35,893 bases of DNA from Pseudomonadota bacterium. Its GTDB lineage: Bacteria; Pseudomonadota; Gammaproteobacteria; Steroidobacterales; Steroidobacteraceae. Numbering within the stretch: the stretch's first letter is position 1; every line of letters begins with the position of its first letter. The position numbers were made by a program, and so were the translations under genes. Under the pieces are notes generated by a model. That model saw nothing but the letters and a program-made list of their open reading frames with translations, had not been told where the DNA came from and made no database searches. Positions 15,795-23,793 of the stretch are shown in pieces. Where the stretch lies: the NCBI GenBank assembly GCA_023433705.1, contig JAEYUC010000064.1, positions 1 through 35,893 on the forward strand, in the 5' to 3' direction.

Positions 15795-18068
15795 ATGCAG
15801 GAACGCATCGCACGGCAACGCGCCTCGGTCTTCTCCTTCTTCCTGTTCGCACTGCTGTCCGCCGCGTGCCTCGCGCGCCCTCCCACTCCACCCGATCCGC
15901 GCGACGCCGCGTTGCTCGCGAAGATGACGCTCGCGGAGAAGGTCAACCAGCTCATGCTGCTCAGCAAGGGCACGATGACCGGGCCGGATTCCGCGGGCCG
16001 GCCTAACAAACCCGCCGAGGAGCTCGCGCGCGAAGGAATCGGGTTCCAGATGTCCGCGTTCGAATGGTCCGCCGCGGACATCAACCGGATCCAGCGCATC
16101 GCGCTGAAGGAGTCGCGGCTCGGCATCCCGGTCGTATTCGCGACCGACATCATCCACGGCTACTGGACCGTGTTTCCGGTGCCGCTCGGCATGGCGGCCA
16201 CGTTCGATCCCGAGGACGCGCGGGTCATGGCGCGGATCTCGGGACTCGAGGGTTATTCGCACGGACAGCGCTGGACCTTCGCGCCGATGGTCGATCACCC
16301 GGTGGATCCGCGCTGGGGGCGCGTCGTCGAGACCTTCGGCGAATCGCCACTGGTTTCGAGCGAATATGCCGTCGCCGCGATAGATGGTTTTCACCGCGCG
16401 CTCGCGAAGCTGCCCGGCGCGCCCGCGCCTGCCGACTTCGGAATCGCGAGCTGCCTCAAGCACTACGTGGGCTACGGCGCGTCGCAGGGTGGCAAGGACT
16501 ACGCGTACGTGGACCTGAGCGAACGCGCGATCCGGCAATTCCACCTGCCGCCGTTCGTCGCGGGCGTCGCGGCGGGCGCTCCGTCCGTGATGCCTGCCTT
16601 CACGACCGGCACCGGCGGCGTGCCGATGACCGCGAACAAACACCTGCTGCAGGACGTCCTGCGCGGCGAGCTCGGCTTCGACGGCGTGCTCGTCTCCGAC
16701 TACGCCGCGATGACCGAGCTGCGTTATCACGGCACCGCCGCCGACGATCTCGACGCGGCCGTGCTGTCGCTGCGCGACGGCACCATGACCGTCGACATGG
16801 AGGACGGCGTCTACTACGCGCAGCTCGCGCGCGCCGTGGAAACGGGCCGCGTGTCGGTCAAGGACATCGACCGCGAGGTGCTGCGCGCGCTCGCATTCAA
16901 GCGCAGGCTCGACCTGTTCGCGCGTCCATTCGTGCCCGAAGACCTCGAGAAGCGCGTACGCGTTTCCGCCGAGCATCGCGCCGCCGCGCGCGAGATCGCG
17001 CGCAAGTCCATCGTGTTGCTGCGGAACGAGTCCGGCCTTCTGCCCCTCGACGCGTCGAAGCGCCGCATCCTCGTGACGGGACCGCTGGCCGACGCGCCCG
17101 CCGACATGCTCGGTCCCTGGCACGCGCGTGGCCGGCCCGAGGACACGATCAGCGTGCTCGCGGGCCTGCGCGCGCGCGTGGGCAAGGCGGTGACGTTCGC
17201 GGAAGGCGTCGGCCTCGACCCGAAAGGAAATCCCGTCACCGGCGACGAGACCCGCATCGCCGGGGCCGTGGCCGCGGCGCGCGACAGCGATCTCGTCATC
17301 GCGGTGGTGGGCGAACGCGAAACGCAGAGCGGCGAGGCGAAGAACCGCGCGCATCTCGACCTGCCCGGGCGGCAGTCCGAACTACTCGATGCGCTGCGCG
17401 CCACGGGAAAACCCGTCGTCGTCGTATTGATCACCGGCCGCGCGCTCGCGGTGCCCGGTCTGCTCGAGGAATCGGGCGCGCTCGTACACGCGTTCTTTCC
17501 CGGCACGGAAGCCGGCAATGCCATCGCCGACGTGTTGTTCGGCGATTACAACCCGGGCGGCAAGATGCCGGTGACCTGGCCGCGCAGCGTCGGCCAGATC
17601 CCGATCCATCACTACGATCCGCCGAACGGCCGGCCCAACATCCCGGAACGTGGCGATTACAAGGCGCACTGGCTGGATGAATCCGACGCGCCGCTCGTAC
17701 CGTTCGGTCACGGATTGTCGTACACGCGCTTCGCGCTGGAGGCGCTCGAAGTGCCGGCGCGCGTGGGCGCCGGGGATCTCCTCGTCCGCCTGCGCGTGCG
17801 CAATCTCGGCGCGCGCGACGGTGATGAGGTGCCGCAGGTCTACCTGCGTCCCAGGGTCGCGAGCACGGTCACCGGAAAAAAGCTGGCCGCGTACCGGCGC
17901 GTGCGCGTGCCCGCGGGCAAGTCCGTGCCGGTCGAATTCAGGATTCCCGCGAATCAGCTCACCGTGCTCGATCGCGAGAATCGCTGGGTACGTTCACCTG
18001 GAGTCTGGGAGATCGTCGTCGGTACGGATTCCGCGAGCGGTCTCACGGGCACGTTCATCGTCGACTAG
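15795..18068 (+). CDS. bglX: exported GH3 beta-glucosidase (BglX-like)
   Basis: A 757-residue glycoside hydrolase family 3 enzyme, close in length to E. coli BglX (765). After a signal sequence (hydrophobic core about 12-25, ending AAC, possibly a poor lipobox) come the (beta/alpha)8 domain with the substrate-binding LKHYVGYG (221-228) and nucleophile Asp302 in GVLVSDYAAM, the alpha/beta sandwich with SGEAKNRAHLDLPG (acid/base region), and a C-terminal fibronectin III-like domain. It releases terminal beta-glucose in the periplasm; BglX-type enzymes also act on beta-1,2-linked glucose. AGGA precedes the ATG at 9 bases; the frame is open further upstream, but no better start exists. It is followed by a PF10091 gene on the same strand. 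Confidence 0.92.
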   Translation: MQERIARQRASVFSFFLFALLSAACLARPPTPPDPRDAALLAKMTLAEKVNQLMLLSKGTMTGPDSAGRPNKPAEELAREGIGFQMSAFEWSAADINRIQRIALKESRLGIPVVFATDIIHGYWTVFPVPLGMAATFDPEDARVMARISGLEGYSHGQRWTFAPMVDHPVDPRWGRVVETFGESPLVSSEYAVAAIDGFHRALAKLPGAPAPADFGIASCLKHYVGYGASQGGKDYAYVDLSERAIRQFHLPPFVAGVAAGAPSVMPAFTTGTGGVPMTANKHLLQDVLRGELGFDGVLVSDYAAMTELRYHGTAADDLDAAVLSLRDGTMTVDMEDGVYYAQLARAVETGRVSVKDIDREVLRALAFKRRLDLFARPFVPEDLEKRVRVSAEHRAAAREIARKSIVLLRNESGLLPLDASKRRILVTGPLADAPADMLGPWHARGRPEDTISVLAGLRARVGKAVTFAEGVGLDPKGNPVTGDETRIAGAVAAARDSDLVIAVVGERETQSGEAKNRAHLDLPGRQSELLDALRATGKPVVVVLITGRALAVPGLLEESGALVHAFFPGTEAGNAIADVLFGDYNPGGKMPVTWPRSVGQIPIHHYDPPNGRPNIPERGDYKAHWLDESDAPLVPFGHGLSYTRFALEALEVPARVGAGDLLVRLRVRNLGARDGDEVPQVYLRPRVASTVTGKKLAAYRRVRVPAGKSVPVEFRIPANQLTVLDRENRWVRSPGVWEIVVGTDSASGLTGTFIVD

Positions 18069-18144
18069 GATGGACTGTTCGCCGTTGGCCAATTTACGCA
18101 AACCGGGAACATCACCCGCGTGCCCCGCGCGCTGCGCAAGACGT

Positions 18145-18172
18145 TTGGCATACGGTTCCGAGGTGCGACAAT
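18145..18172 (+). promoter_or_regulatory. candidate promoter upstream of the glucoamylase-family gene
   Basis: TTGGCA (18145-18150, five of six to the -35 consensus) and GACAAT (18167-18172, four of six to the -10 consensus) are 16 bases apart in the 179-base gap after bglX. Transcription would begin about 70 bases before the next start codon. The rest of the gap (18069-18144 and 18173-18247) shows nothing else I can name. Confidence 0.45.
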
Positions 18173-18247
18173 CGAACGCGTGAACGCAGCAAGTCCGACC
18201 GAGACCCTGATCGGCGAGGGCCCCGCGCCCGCCGGGCTTCGGGACGC

Positions 18248-19744
18248 ATGACGCACCGATCGCGCATCACGCGCCGGAGCGCGCTGGCCGGCGGCTGCGC
18301 GCTCATGGCGCTCGCCGGCTGCCGCACGCCGCCGCGCGGACGCGACAACTCGCCGCGCCCGCGGCCCGCGACGCCGGTGCGCGAAGTCGATCCGCTGTTC
18401 GACGACATCTCCGAGCGCGCCTTCAACTTCTTCTGGGACACCGCCGAACCCGGCACCGGCCTGATCCCGGATCGCTGGCCGAAACCACCCTTCGCGAGCA
18501 TCGCGGCCAGCGGATTCGCGCTCAACGCCTATGCGATCGGCGTCGAACGAGGCTTCATCACGCGCGAGGAGGGCCGCGACCGTGTCCTGATGACGTTGAA
18601 GTTCCTGCACGACGCGCCGCAGGGACCGGAGCCCGCCACCACCGCGGGGTACGAAGGGTTCTTCTATCACTTCCTGAATTTCACGACCGGGCATCGATAC
18701 GGCGACTCCGAGATATCCACCGTCGACACCGCGCTGCTGATCGCGGGCGTGTTGTTCGCCGGGAACTTCTTCGACCTCGACAATCCCGGGGAAACGGAGA
18801 TCCGCAAGCTCGCCGACGCCTTGTACCGGCGCGTGAACTGGCCCTGGGCCGCGGTATACGGGCTCGACATCGCGATGGGCTGGAGCCCCGAGCTCGGCTT
18901 CATCCGCTTCGACTGGCGCGGATACAACGAGGCCATGCTCGTGTACATCCTGGGCCTGGGAAGCCCTAGCTACCCGATCTCCGGACGCACGTGGGAAGCC
19001 TGGACATCGGAATACGACGATCGCTGGGGCACGCTGGAAGGCCAGACGCATCTCACGTTCGGTCCGATGTTCGGCCACCAGTACAGCGCGATCTGGATCG
19101 ACTATCGCGGCATCTACGACCGCTTCATGTACCTGCAGGGTTTCGACTACTTCGAGAACAGCCGGCGCGCGGCGCTCGCGCAGCGCGCGTACGCGATCCG
19201 CAATCCGCTCGACTGGGAGGGTTACGGCCCCAACGTGTGGGGCCTGACCGCCTCCGACGGACCGGCGAACGTCACGCTTCCGTATCGCGGCGAAATGCGC
19301 AAGTTCGCCTCGTACGCCGCGCGCGGCGTGGGCCTCACGGAAAACTTCGACGACGGCACGCTCGCGCCGACCGCGGTCATCTCGTCCCTGCCCTTCGCCC
19401 CCGAGATCGTGGTGCCGGCCGTGAAGACGATCTACTCGCGGTACGGCCGCCACATCTATGGAAAGTACGGCTTCGTCGATTCGTTCAACCCGAGTTTCGA
19501 CTACGACATACCGCTCGTGCACGGCCGGCGCGTGCGCGGCCTCGGGTGGGTCGCGAGCGACTATCTCGGGATCGACCAGGGGCCGATCATCGCGATGATC
19601 GAGAATTACCGGAGCGAGCTCATCTGGCGCGTGATGAAGGGGGATCCGTACCTTCGGAAAGGATTGCAGCGCGCGGGATTCGAGGGCGGGTGGTTGAATG
19701 AACCGCCTCCCGGGCATCCCGAGGCAACCGCCATCGGTGGTTAG
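18248..19744 (+). CDS. glucoamylase-family (PF10091, GH144-like) lipoprotein
   Basis: A 498-residue exported protein of the 'glycoamylase-like' PF10091 family, which includes the GH144 endo-beta-1,2-glucanases. The N-terminus has a twin-arginine motif TRRSAL (8-13) and a lipobox LAGC with Cys25, so it is a probable Tat-exported lipoprotein. An (alpha/alpha)6 toroid fold is suggested by repeated helices with conserved DDISERAFNFFWD, SEISTVDTALLIAG (154-167), IRFDWRGYNEAML (about 219-232) and GPNVWGLTASDGP blocks. Classic GH15 glucoamylase motifs are absent. Its neighbour is a GH3 beta-glucosidase; the same GH144/GH3 pairing degrades beta-1,2-glucans in Bacteroides. Substrate assignment is inference from this pairing. 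Confidence 0.88.
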   Translation: MTHRSRITRRSALAGGCALMALAGCRTPPRGRDNSPRPRPATPVREVDPLFDDISERAFNFFWDTAEPGTGLIPDRWPKPPFASIAASGFALNAYAIGVERGFITREEGRDRVLMTLKFLHDAPQGPEPATTAGYEGFFYHFLNFTTGHRYGDSEISTVDTALLIAGVLFAGNFFDLDNPGETEIRKLADALYRRVNWPWAAVYGLDIAMGWSPELGFIRFDWRGYNEAMLVYILGLGSPSYPISGRTWEAWTSEYDDRWGTLEGQTHLTFGPMFGHQYSAIWIDYRGIYDRFMYLQGFDYFENSRRAALAQRAYAIRNPLDWEGYGPNVWGLTASDGPANVTLPYRGEMRKFASYAARGVGLTENFDDGTLAPTAVISSLPFAPEIVVPAVKTIYSRYGRHIYGKYGFVDSFNPSFDYDIPLVHGRRVRGLGWVASDYLGIDQGPIIAMIENYRSELIWRVMKGDPYLRKGLQRAGFEGGWLNEPPPGHPEATAIGG

Positions 19745-19756
19745 AGACGGTCCCCG

Positions 19757-21163
19757 TCAACCGACGCGCAGCGCCAGCTGCGGCGCGCTGCCGGCGACGG
19801 ACTCGAGCGTGTCGACGAAGCTGGTGTGCCACGCCGTGATGGAGTTTCGCCGCAACACGTCGATCATCGCCTGGTGGCGTTCGCGGCGCTCGGCGAGTGG
19901 CATGTTGAACGCCTGCTGTATCGCATGGCCCATTCCCCGCGAATCGTACGGGTTCACCATGATGGCGCCGCCCAGCTCGCGCGCGGCGCCGGCGAGCGTC
20001 GAGAGGATCAACACGCCCGGATCCGCCGGATCCTGCGCGGCGACGAATTCCTTCGCGACGAGGTTCATGCCGTCGCGCACCGGGGTCACGATGCCGACCT
20101 GCGCGGAGCGCATGAAACCCATGAGCACGTCGTGCTGGAAGTTGCGGTTCAGGTAGCGGATCGGCGTCCAGTCGGTGTCCGCGAAGCGGCCGTTGATGCG
20201 GCCCGTGGTCTGCTCGAGCTGCTGCCGGATCTCCGAATACGCGCGCACGTCGGTGCGCGACAGCGGCGCGATCTGCAGGAACGAAACGCGGTTCTGGTTC
20301 TCCGGGTGTGTCTCGAGAAACCGCTCGTACGCCTTGAAGCGCTCGACCAGGCCCTTGCTGTAGTCGAGCCTGTCCACTCCGATCATGAGGCGCCGGCCCA
20401 ACAAGCCGGCGACCATGCGCTTCACCGTCTCGGTCTTCTGCGACTCGACGGCATCGCGCTGGATGAGATCCACGTCGACGCCGATCGGATAGACGCCCGT
20501 CACCACGCGGCGACCGCCGATGGCCACGGTGTGTCTGGAAGCCAGCGCCTGCGGTCCCCACACGTACGCGACGGCCGCGCGGAAGGAGTCGCGATCCGTC
20601 TCGGTCTGGAAGCCGAGCACGTCGTAAGCCAGCATTGCCTGCAACAGCTCGCCGTACACCGGCAACACTCGCAGCACTTCCACGTTCGGAAACGGAATGT
20701 GCAGGAACAGGCCCATGGGCTGCTTCGCACCCTCTTCTCGCAGCTTCTGCGCGAGCGGGAACAGGTGATAGTCGTGCACCCAGATCAGATCGTCGTCGTG
20801 CAGCAGCGGCATGAGTTCGCGCGCGTAGCGCTGGTTCATGCGTTGATAGGCTTCGTAGTGGACGTCGCTGTACCGGAAGCCGTCGACGAAGTAATGGAAC
20901 AGCGGCCACAACGTGCCGTTGCAGAAGCCGAGATAGAAATCCCGGTACTCGGCCTGGTCGAACTCGATCGACGCGTAGGTCACGCCATCCTTGCGCGTGA
21001 TCGTCGGCTCGGCGGACGGTTGCTCGCTGGTCTCGCCGTTCCAGCCGAACCAGACGCCACGCCGCGCCTTGATCGCGGCCGCGAGCCCGATGGCGAGCCC
21101 GCCGGGCGGCGTGCCATGTTTGGGAACCGAGATGCGATTCGAAATGGTCACGAGGCGGCTCAT
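19757..21163 (-). CDS. otsA: trehalose-6-phosphate synthase
   Basis: Makes trehalose-6-phosphate from a nucleotide-glucose and glucose-6-phosphate in the cytosol (GT20). At 468 residues it matches E. coli OtsA (474). Visible are the N-terminal SNRISVP and PPGGLAIGL loop, WVHDYHL (128-134), HIPFP (155-159), the GVDRLDYSKGL nucleotide-sugar/phosphate site (262-272), and the RDGMNLVAKEFVA block near 365-377. GGAGGAG lies 5 bases before the ATG, and the start overlaps the stop of the GH15 gene (ATGA, 21160-21163). It is the third gene of an otsB-GH15-otsA operon. Confidence 0.96.
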   Translation of the reverse strand: MSRLVTISNRISVPKHGTPPGGLAIGLAAAIKARRGVWFGWNGETSEQPSAEPTITRKDGVTYASIEFDQAEYRDFYLGFCNGTLWPLFHYFVDGFRYSDVHYEAYQRMNQRYARELMPLLHDDDLIWVHDYHLFPLAQKLREEGAKQPMGLFLHIPFPNVEVLRVLPVYGELLQAMLAYDVLGFQTETDRDSFRAAVAYVWGPQALASRHTVAIGGRRVVTGVYPIGVDVDLIQRDAVESQKTETVKRMVAGLLGRRLMIGVDRLDYSKGLVERFKAYERFLETHPENQNRVSFLQIAPLSRTDVRAYSEIRQQLEQTTGRINGRFADTDWTPIRYLNRNFQHDVLMGFMRSAQVGIVTPVRDGMNLVAKEFVAAQDPADPGVLILSTLAGAARELGGAIMVNPYDSRGMGHAIQQAFNMPLAERRERHQAMIDVLRRNSITAWHTSFVDTLESVAGSAPQLALRVG

Positions 21164-22938
21164 ACGATCTCCTCCCAGCTACGCGACAATCGCAATGCGC
21201 TGCCGATGATGCCCACCATGCTGTACGTCTGCGGGAAGTTGCCCCACAACTCGCCCGTCGTGGGCGAGATGTCCTCGGACAGCAATCCGAGCGGATTGCG
21301 CCGTTCGAGCAGTCGCGTGAACCGCTCGCGCGCCTCGTCGATCCGACCGGCCGCGGCGAGCGCATTGACGTACCAGAATGCACAGATGGTGAAGGCGTTT
21401 TCGGGAGCTCCGAAATCGTCGGCGTGCCGGTACCTGAAAAGCAGATCGCCGACGGACAGTTCTTCCTCGATGCGTTCGAGCGTTTTCAGGAAACGGGGGT
21501 CGGTCGCGGGCAGCAACCCGAGCTCGGGCAGCAGCAACGCGGTCGCGTCGAGATCGCGATTCCCGAAGGCCGACGTGAACGACTGGCGCTCCTCGTTCCA
21601 CGCGCCCGCTAGAATCTGCTCGCGCATGCGGTCGGCGTGCGCGGCCCACTCGCGCGCCGCGGCCTCGTCGCCCACGCGGCGCGAGACGCGCGCGAGCCGG
21701 TCGCATCCCGCCCACGAGATCGCCGCGGAAAACGTGTGGCGCTGCAGGCGTCCGCGGAATTCCCACGGACCCGCGTCCGGGACTTCGAATGTCGCGACCG
21801 CGCGGCGACCGAGGCGGTACAGGCGCTCCAGCAAGGTCTGATCTCCCGAGCGCACGAGCCGCTCGTCGAAGAACAATTGCGTGGCCGCGAGGATCACCGA
21901 GCCATACACGTCGTGCTGCACCTGTTCGGCGGCGAGATTTCCGAACCTCACCGGGCCCATGCCGAGATATCCCGAGAGGCTCTTCGCGATCTTCTCCTCG
22001 GCGTACGGGTCGCCGGAGATGCCGTACAGCGGCTGCAACGTATCGGCCGTCGACGAGGCGATGATGTTGTCGATGTAATGTAGATAGGCCTCCATCGTGC
22101 GCGTCGCGCCCAGGCGGTTGAGCGTCTGGATCACGAAGTAGCTGTCGCGCAGCCAGCAATAGCGGTAGTCCCAGTTGCGCGTGGAGTCCGGAGCCTCGGG
22201 AATCGAGGTCGTGAGCGCCGCCAGTACCGCCCCCGTATCCTCGTAGGTGCACAGCTTGAGCGTGATCGCCGAGCGGATGACCGCGTCCTGCCAGTCGGCG
22301 GGCACCGCGAGCGTGCGCACCCACTCCTGCCAGTACGAGAGCGTCGCGCCGAAGAAGTCGCGCGCGATCGCGGACGGCGCTTCCTCCATCGTCTCGTCCG
22401 GTCCGACGATGAAGTGGAGCGGCTGCTCGAGCACGACCGGCCGGCGCTCGAGCAACGCGGCGAGCGAGGCGTCGGTCGTGAGCCGGTAGTTGAGTCCTTC
22501 CGCCGCGAAGCGGATGTGATGACTGCCCATGACGCCGGGTTCGCAACGTTCGCCGAAGCCCGCCGTGGGTGTGAGGCGCAGTCGCAGCGTCGGCCGTCCC
22601 GCGATCGGCTCCACGGTGCGGATGAACATCATCGGGCGGAACATGCGTCCGCGCGAGCGGAAACGCGGCGCGAAATCCACGATGCGGCAGGCGCCGCCGT
22701 GGCTGTCGTACAGGCGGGTTTCGATCACCGCGGAGTTGCGCAGGTAGTTTTGCTCGGCGCGCGCGAAATCCAGGATGTCGATCGCGAATACGCCGTGCTC
22801 GGAGTCGCCGCCCTCCTTCTGCAAGAGCGCCGAGAACACCGGATCGCCGTCCGGCCGGGGCAGGCAGGCCCACACGAAGCGGCCTCTCTCATCGACCAGC
22901 GCGGCGACCTGGCAATTTCCGATGACGCCGTATTTCAC
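21160..22938 (-). CDS. GH15 family glycoside hydrolase (glucoamylase/trehalase-like)
   Basis: A 592-residue cytosolic protein with the two-domain layout of bacterial GH15 enzymes: an N-terminal beta-sandwich (about 1-200, GVIGNCQVAALVDERGRFVWACLPRPDG) and an (alpha/alpha)6 catalytic barrel. Signature RNWDYRYCWLRD is at 254-265, the AAEQVQHDVYG helix at about 340, and the catalytic-base region GLLSED ... TGELWGNFPQTYS near the C-terminus. GH15 members hydrolyse alpha-linked glucose; actinobacterial relatives are trehalases. The GTG start at 22938 is chosen because it overlaps the otsB stop in GTGA, with GGAG nearby; a longer in-frame start would run deep into otsB. Encoded between the two trehalose-synthesis genes, it may hydrolyse trehalose or feed glucose; its activity is untested. 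Confidence 0.9.
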   Translation of the reverse strand: MKYGVIGNCQVAALVDERGRFVWACLPRPDGDPVFSALLQKEGGDSEHGVFAIDILDFARAEQNYLRNSAVIETRLYDSHGGACRIVDFAPRFRSRGRMFRPMMFIRTVEPIAGRPTLRLRLTPTAGFGERCEPGVMGSHHIRFAAEGLNYRLTTDASLAALLERRPVVLEQPLHFIVGPDETMEEAPSAIARDFFGATLSYWQEWVRTLAVPADWQDAVIRSAITLKLCTYEDTGAVLAALTTSIPEAPDSTRNWDYRYCWLRDSYFVIQTLNRLGATRTMEAYLHYIDNIIASSTADTLQPLYGISGDPYAEEKIAKSLSGYLGMGPVRFGNLAAEQVQHDVYGSVILAATQLFFDERLVRSGDQTLLERLYRLGRRAVATFEVPDAGPWEFRGRLQRHTFSAAISWAGCDRLARVSRRVGDEAAAREWAAHADRMREQILAGAWNEERQSFTSAFGNRDLDATALLLPELGLLPATDPRFLKTLERIEEELSVGDLLFRYRHADDFGAPENAFTICAFWYVNALAAAGRIDEARERFTRLLERRNPLGLLSEDISPTTGELWGNFPQTYSMVGIIGSALRLSRSWEEIV

Positions 22939-23708
22939 GCACTCTCCGCGTGCGCGAGCCGCGTCAGCCATTGCCGCACGGCCGCGGGTCCGGGCAGCCA
23001 CCATTCCGACACGACGCGTGGGCCCACCGCGATCGCAAGCCCGTTGAAGCGCCGCACCGCCGCGAATCCGCCGTAGTCGGTCTGGTCGTCGCCGATGAAG
23101 ATAGGCGTCCGATCGCGAAACGGCGCCTCCTCCATGAAGGCACTGACCGCGCTGTCCTTGGTGTGCACCGCTGGCTTCACCTCGATGACGGCGTGACCGT
23201 CGAGGATTGCGAACTCCGGCACCAGGGGCTTGGCGAGTAATGCGACTTCCGCGCGCAGCTGGTGCTCGAGTTCCCGCGCGCCCTGGAAATGCAGCGCGAG
23301 GCCCGCGCCCTTGTCCTCGAGTTCGAGGCCGGGATGGCGCGCGGCCAATTCCCTCAGCCCCTGCCTGACGCCGGCGAGCTGCTCATGTACGACGGAGGCC
23401 ACGTACATGGAGCCATCCGACGAGCGGCGTTCGCAGCCATGCAGCCCGGCCACCGGCAACTGCAGCGTGCCGAACAGTCGGTCGAGATCGGAAACGGTGC
23501 GGCCGCTGACCAGCGCGATGGCGCCCTGAGAAGCCCGCGCGAGGTCGCCGAGAAGCTCCAGCAATCCCGGCTCCACCACCACCGAACGCGGTGTTGGAGC
23601 GAGCTCCAGCAACGTGCCGTCGACGTCGAGGAACAGGCACCAGGGTGAAGTCGGGACCGGTGGCGCTGGCCCCTCGGTCGTCGGTTTGCGAGTCGCGAGC
23701 TGCGTCAT
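22935..23708 (-). CDS. otsB: trehalose-6-phosphate phosphatase
   Basis: Removes phosphate from trehalose-6-phosphate; HAD superfamily, 257 residues (E. coli OtsB 266). The nucleophile motif DVDGTLLE begins at Asp28 with Asp30 as acid/base, ALVSGR (65-70) is motif II, and GDDQTD (206-211) supplies the Mg2+-binding acids; the cap domain lies between. The start at ATG 23708 is preferred; an in-frame GTG at 23729 is possible. No Shine-Dalgarno precedes the ATG, but a TATACT box lies just 6 bases upstream, raising the possibility of a leaderless message. First gene of the otsB-GH15-otsA operon, stop overlapping the next start. Confidence 0.94.
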   Translation of the reverse strand: MTQLATRKPTTEGPAPPVPTSPWCLFLDVDGTLLELAPTPRSVVVEPGLLELLGDLARASQGAIALVSGRTVSDLDRLFGTLQLPVAGLHGCERRSSDGSMYVASVVHEQLAGVRQGLRELAARHPGLELEDKGAGLALHFQGARELEHQLRAEVALLAKPLVPEFAILDGHAVIEVKPAVHTKDSAVSAFMEEAPFRDRTPIFIGDDQTDYGGFAAVRRFNGLAIAVGPRVVSEWWLPGPAAVRQWLTRLAHAESA

Positions 23709-23714
23709 CCCGGA

Positions 23715-23720
23715 AGTATA
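23715..23720 (-). promoter_or_regulatory. candidate -10 box of the trehalose operon
   Basis: TATACT (five of six to consensus) on the minus strand ends 6 bases before the otsB ATG, so the predicted first transcribed base is at or near the A of the start codon. No good -35 box is found at 16-18 bases; a TTGTCG is 22 bases away. An activator or an alternative sigma factor could replace it. Confidence 0.4.
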
Positions 23721-23760
23721 TGAACCCACGCGGCGCGCGAGTCGACAATCATCCGAGAAT

Positions 23761-23784
23761 GCCTGTCGGAAGTTTCCTACAGGC
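23761..23784 (-). terminator. hairpin downstream of purA
   Basis: An inverted repeat GCCTGT (23761-23766) / ACAGGC (23779-23784) continues inward, after one mismatch, as GGA/TCC pairs around a small loop. It begins 10 bases after the purA stop codon on the minus strand. The base run after it is only moderately T-rich, so termination may be partial or Rho-assisted. Confidence 0.5.
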
Positions 23785-23793
23785 GCTGCCTAC

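Noticed and set aside
15678..17354. 558-codon open frame antisense to the GH3 gene
   Set aside because: Mirror of conserved GH3 codons; no motif and no plausible start.
18065..19717. 550-codon open frame antisense to the PF10091 gene
   Set aside because: Shadow frame with biased composition only.
19826..21841. 671-codon open frame antisense to otsA and the GH15 gene
   Set aside because: Shadow of conserved coding sequence, no ribosome site or recognisable domain.
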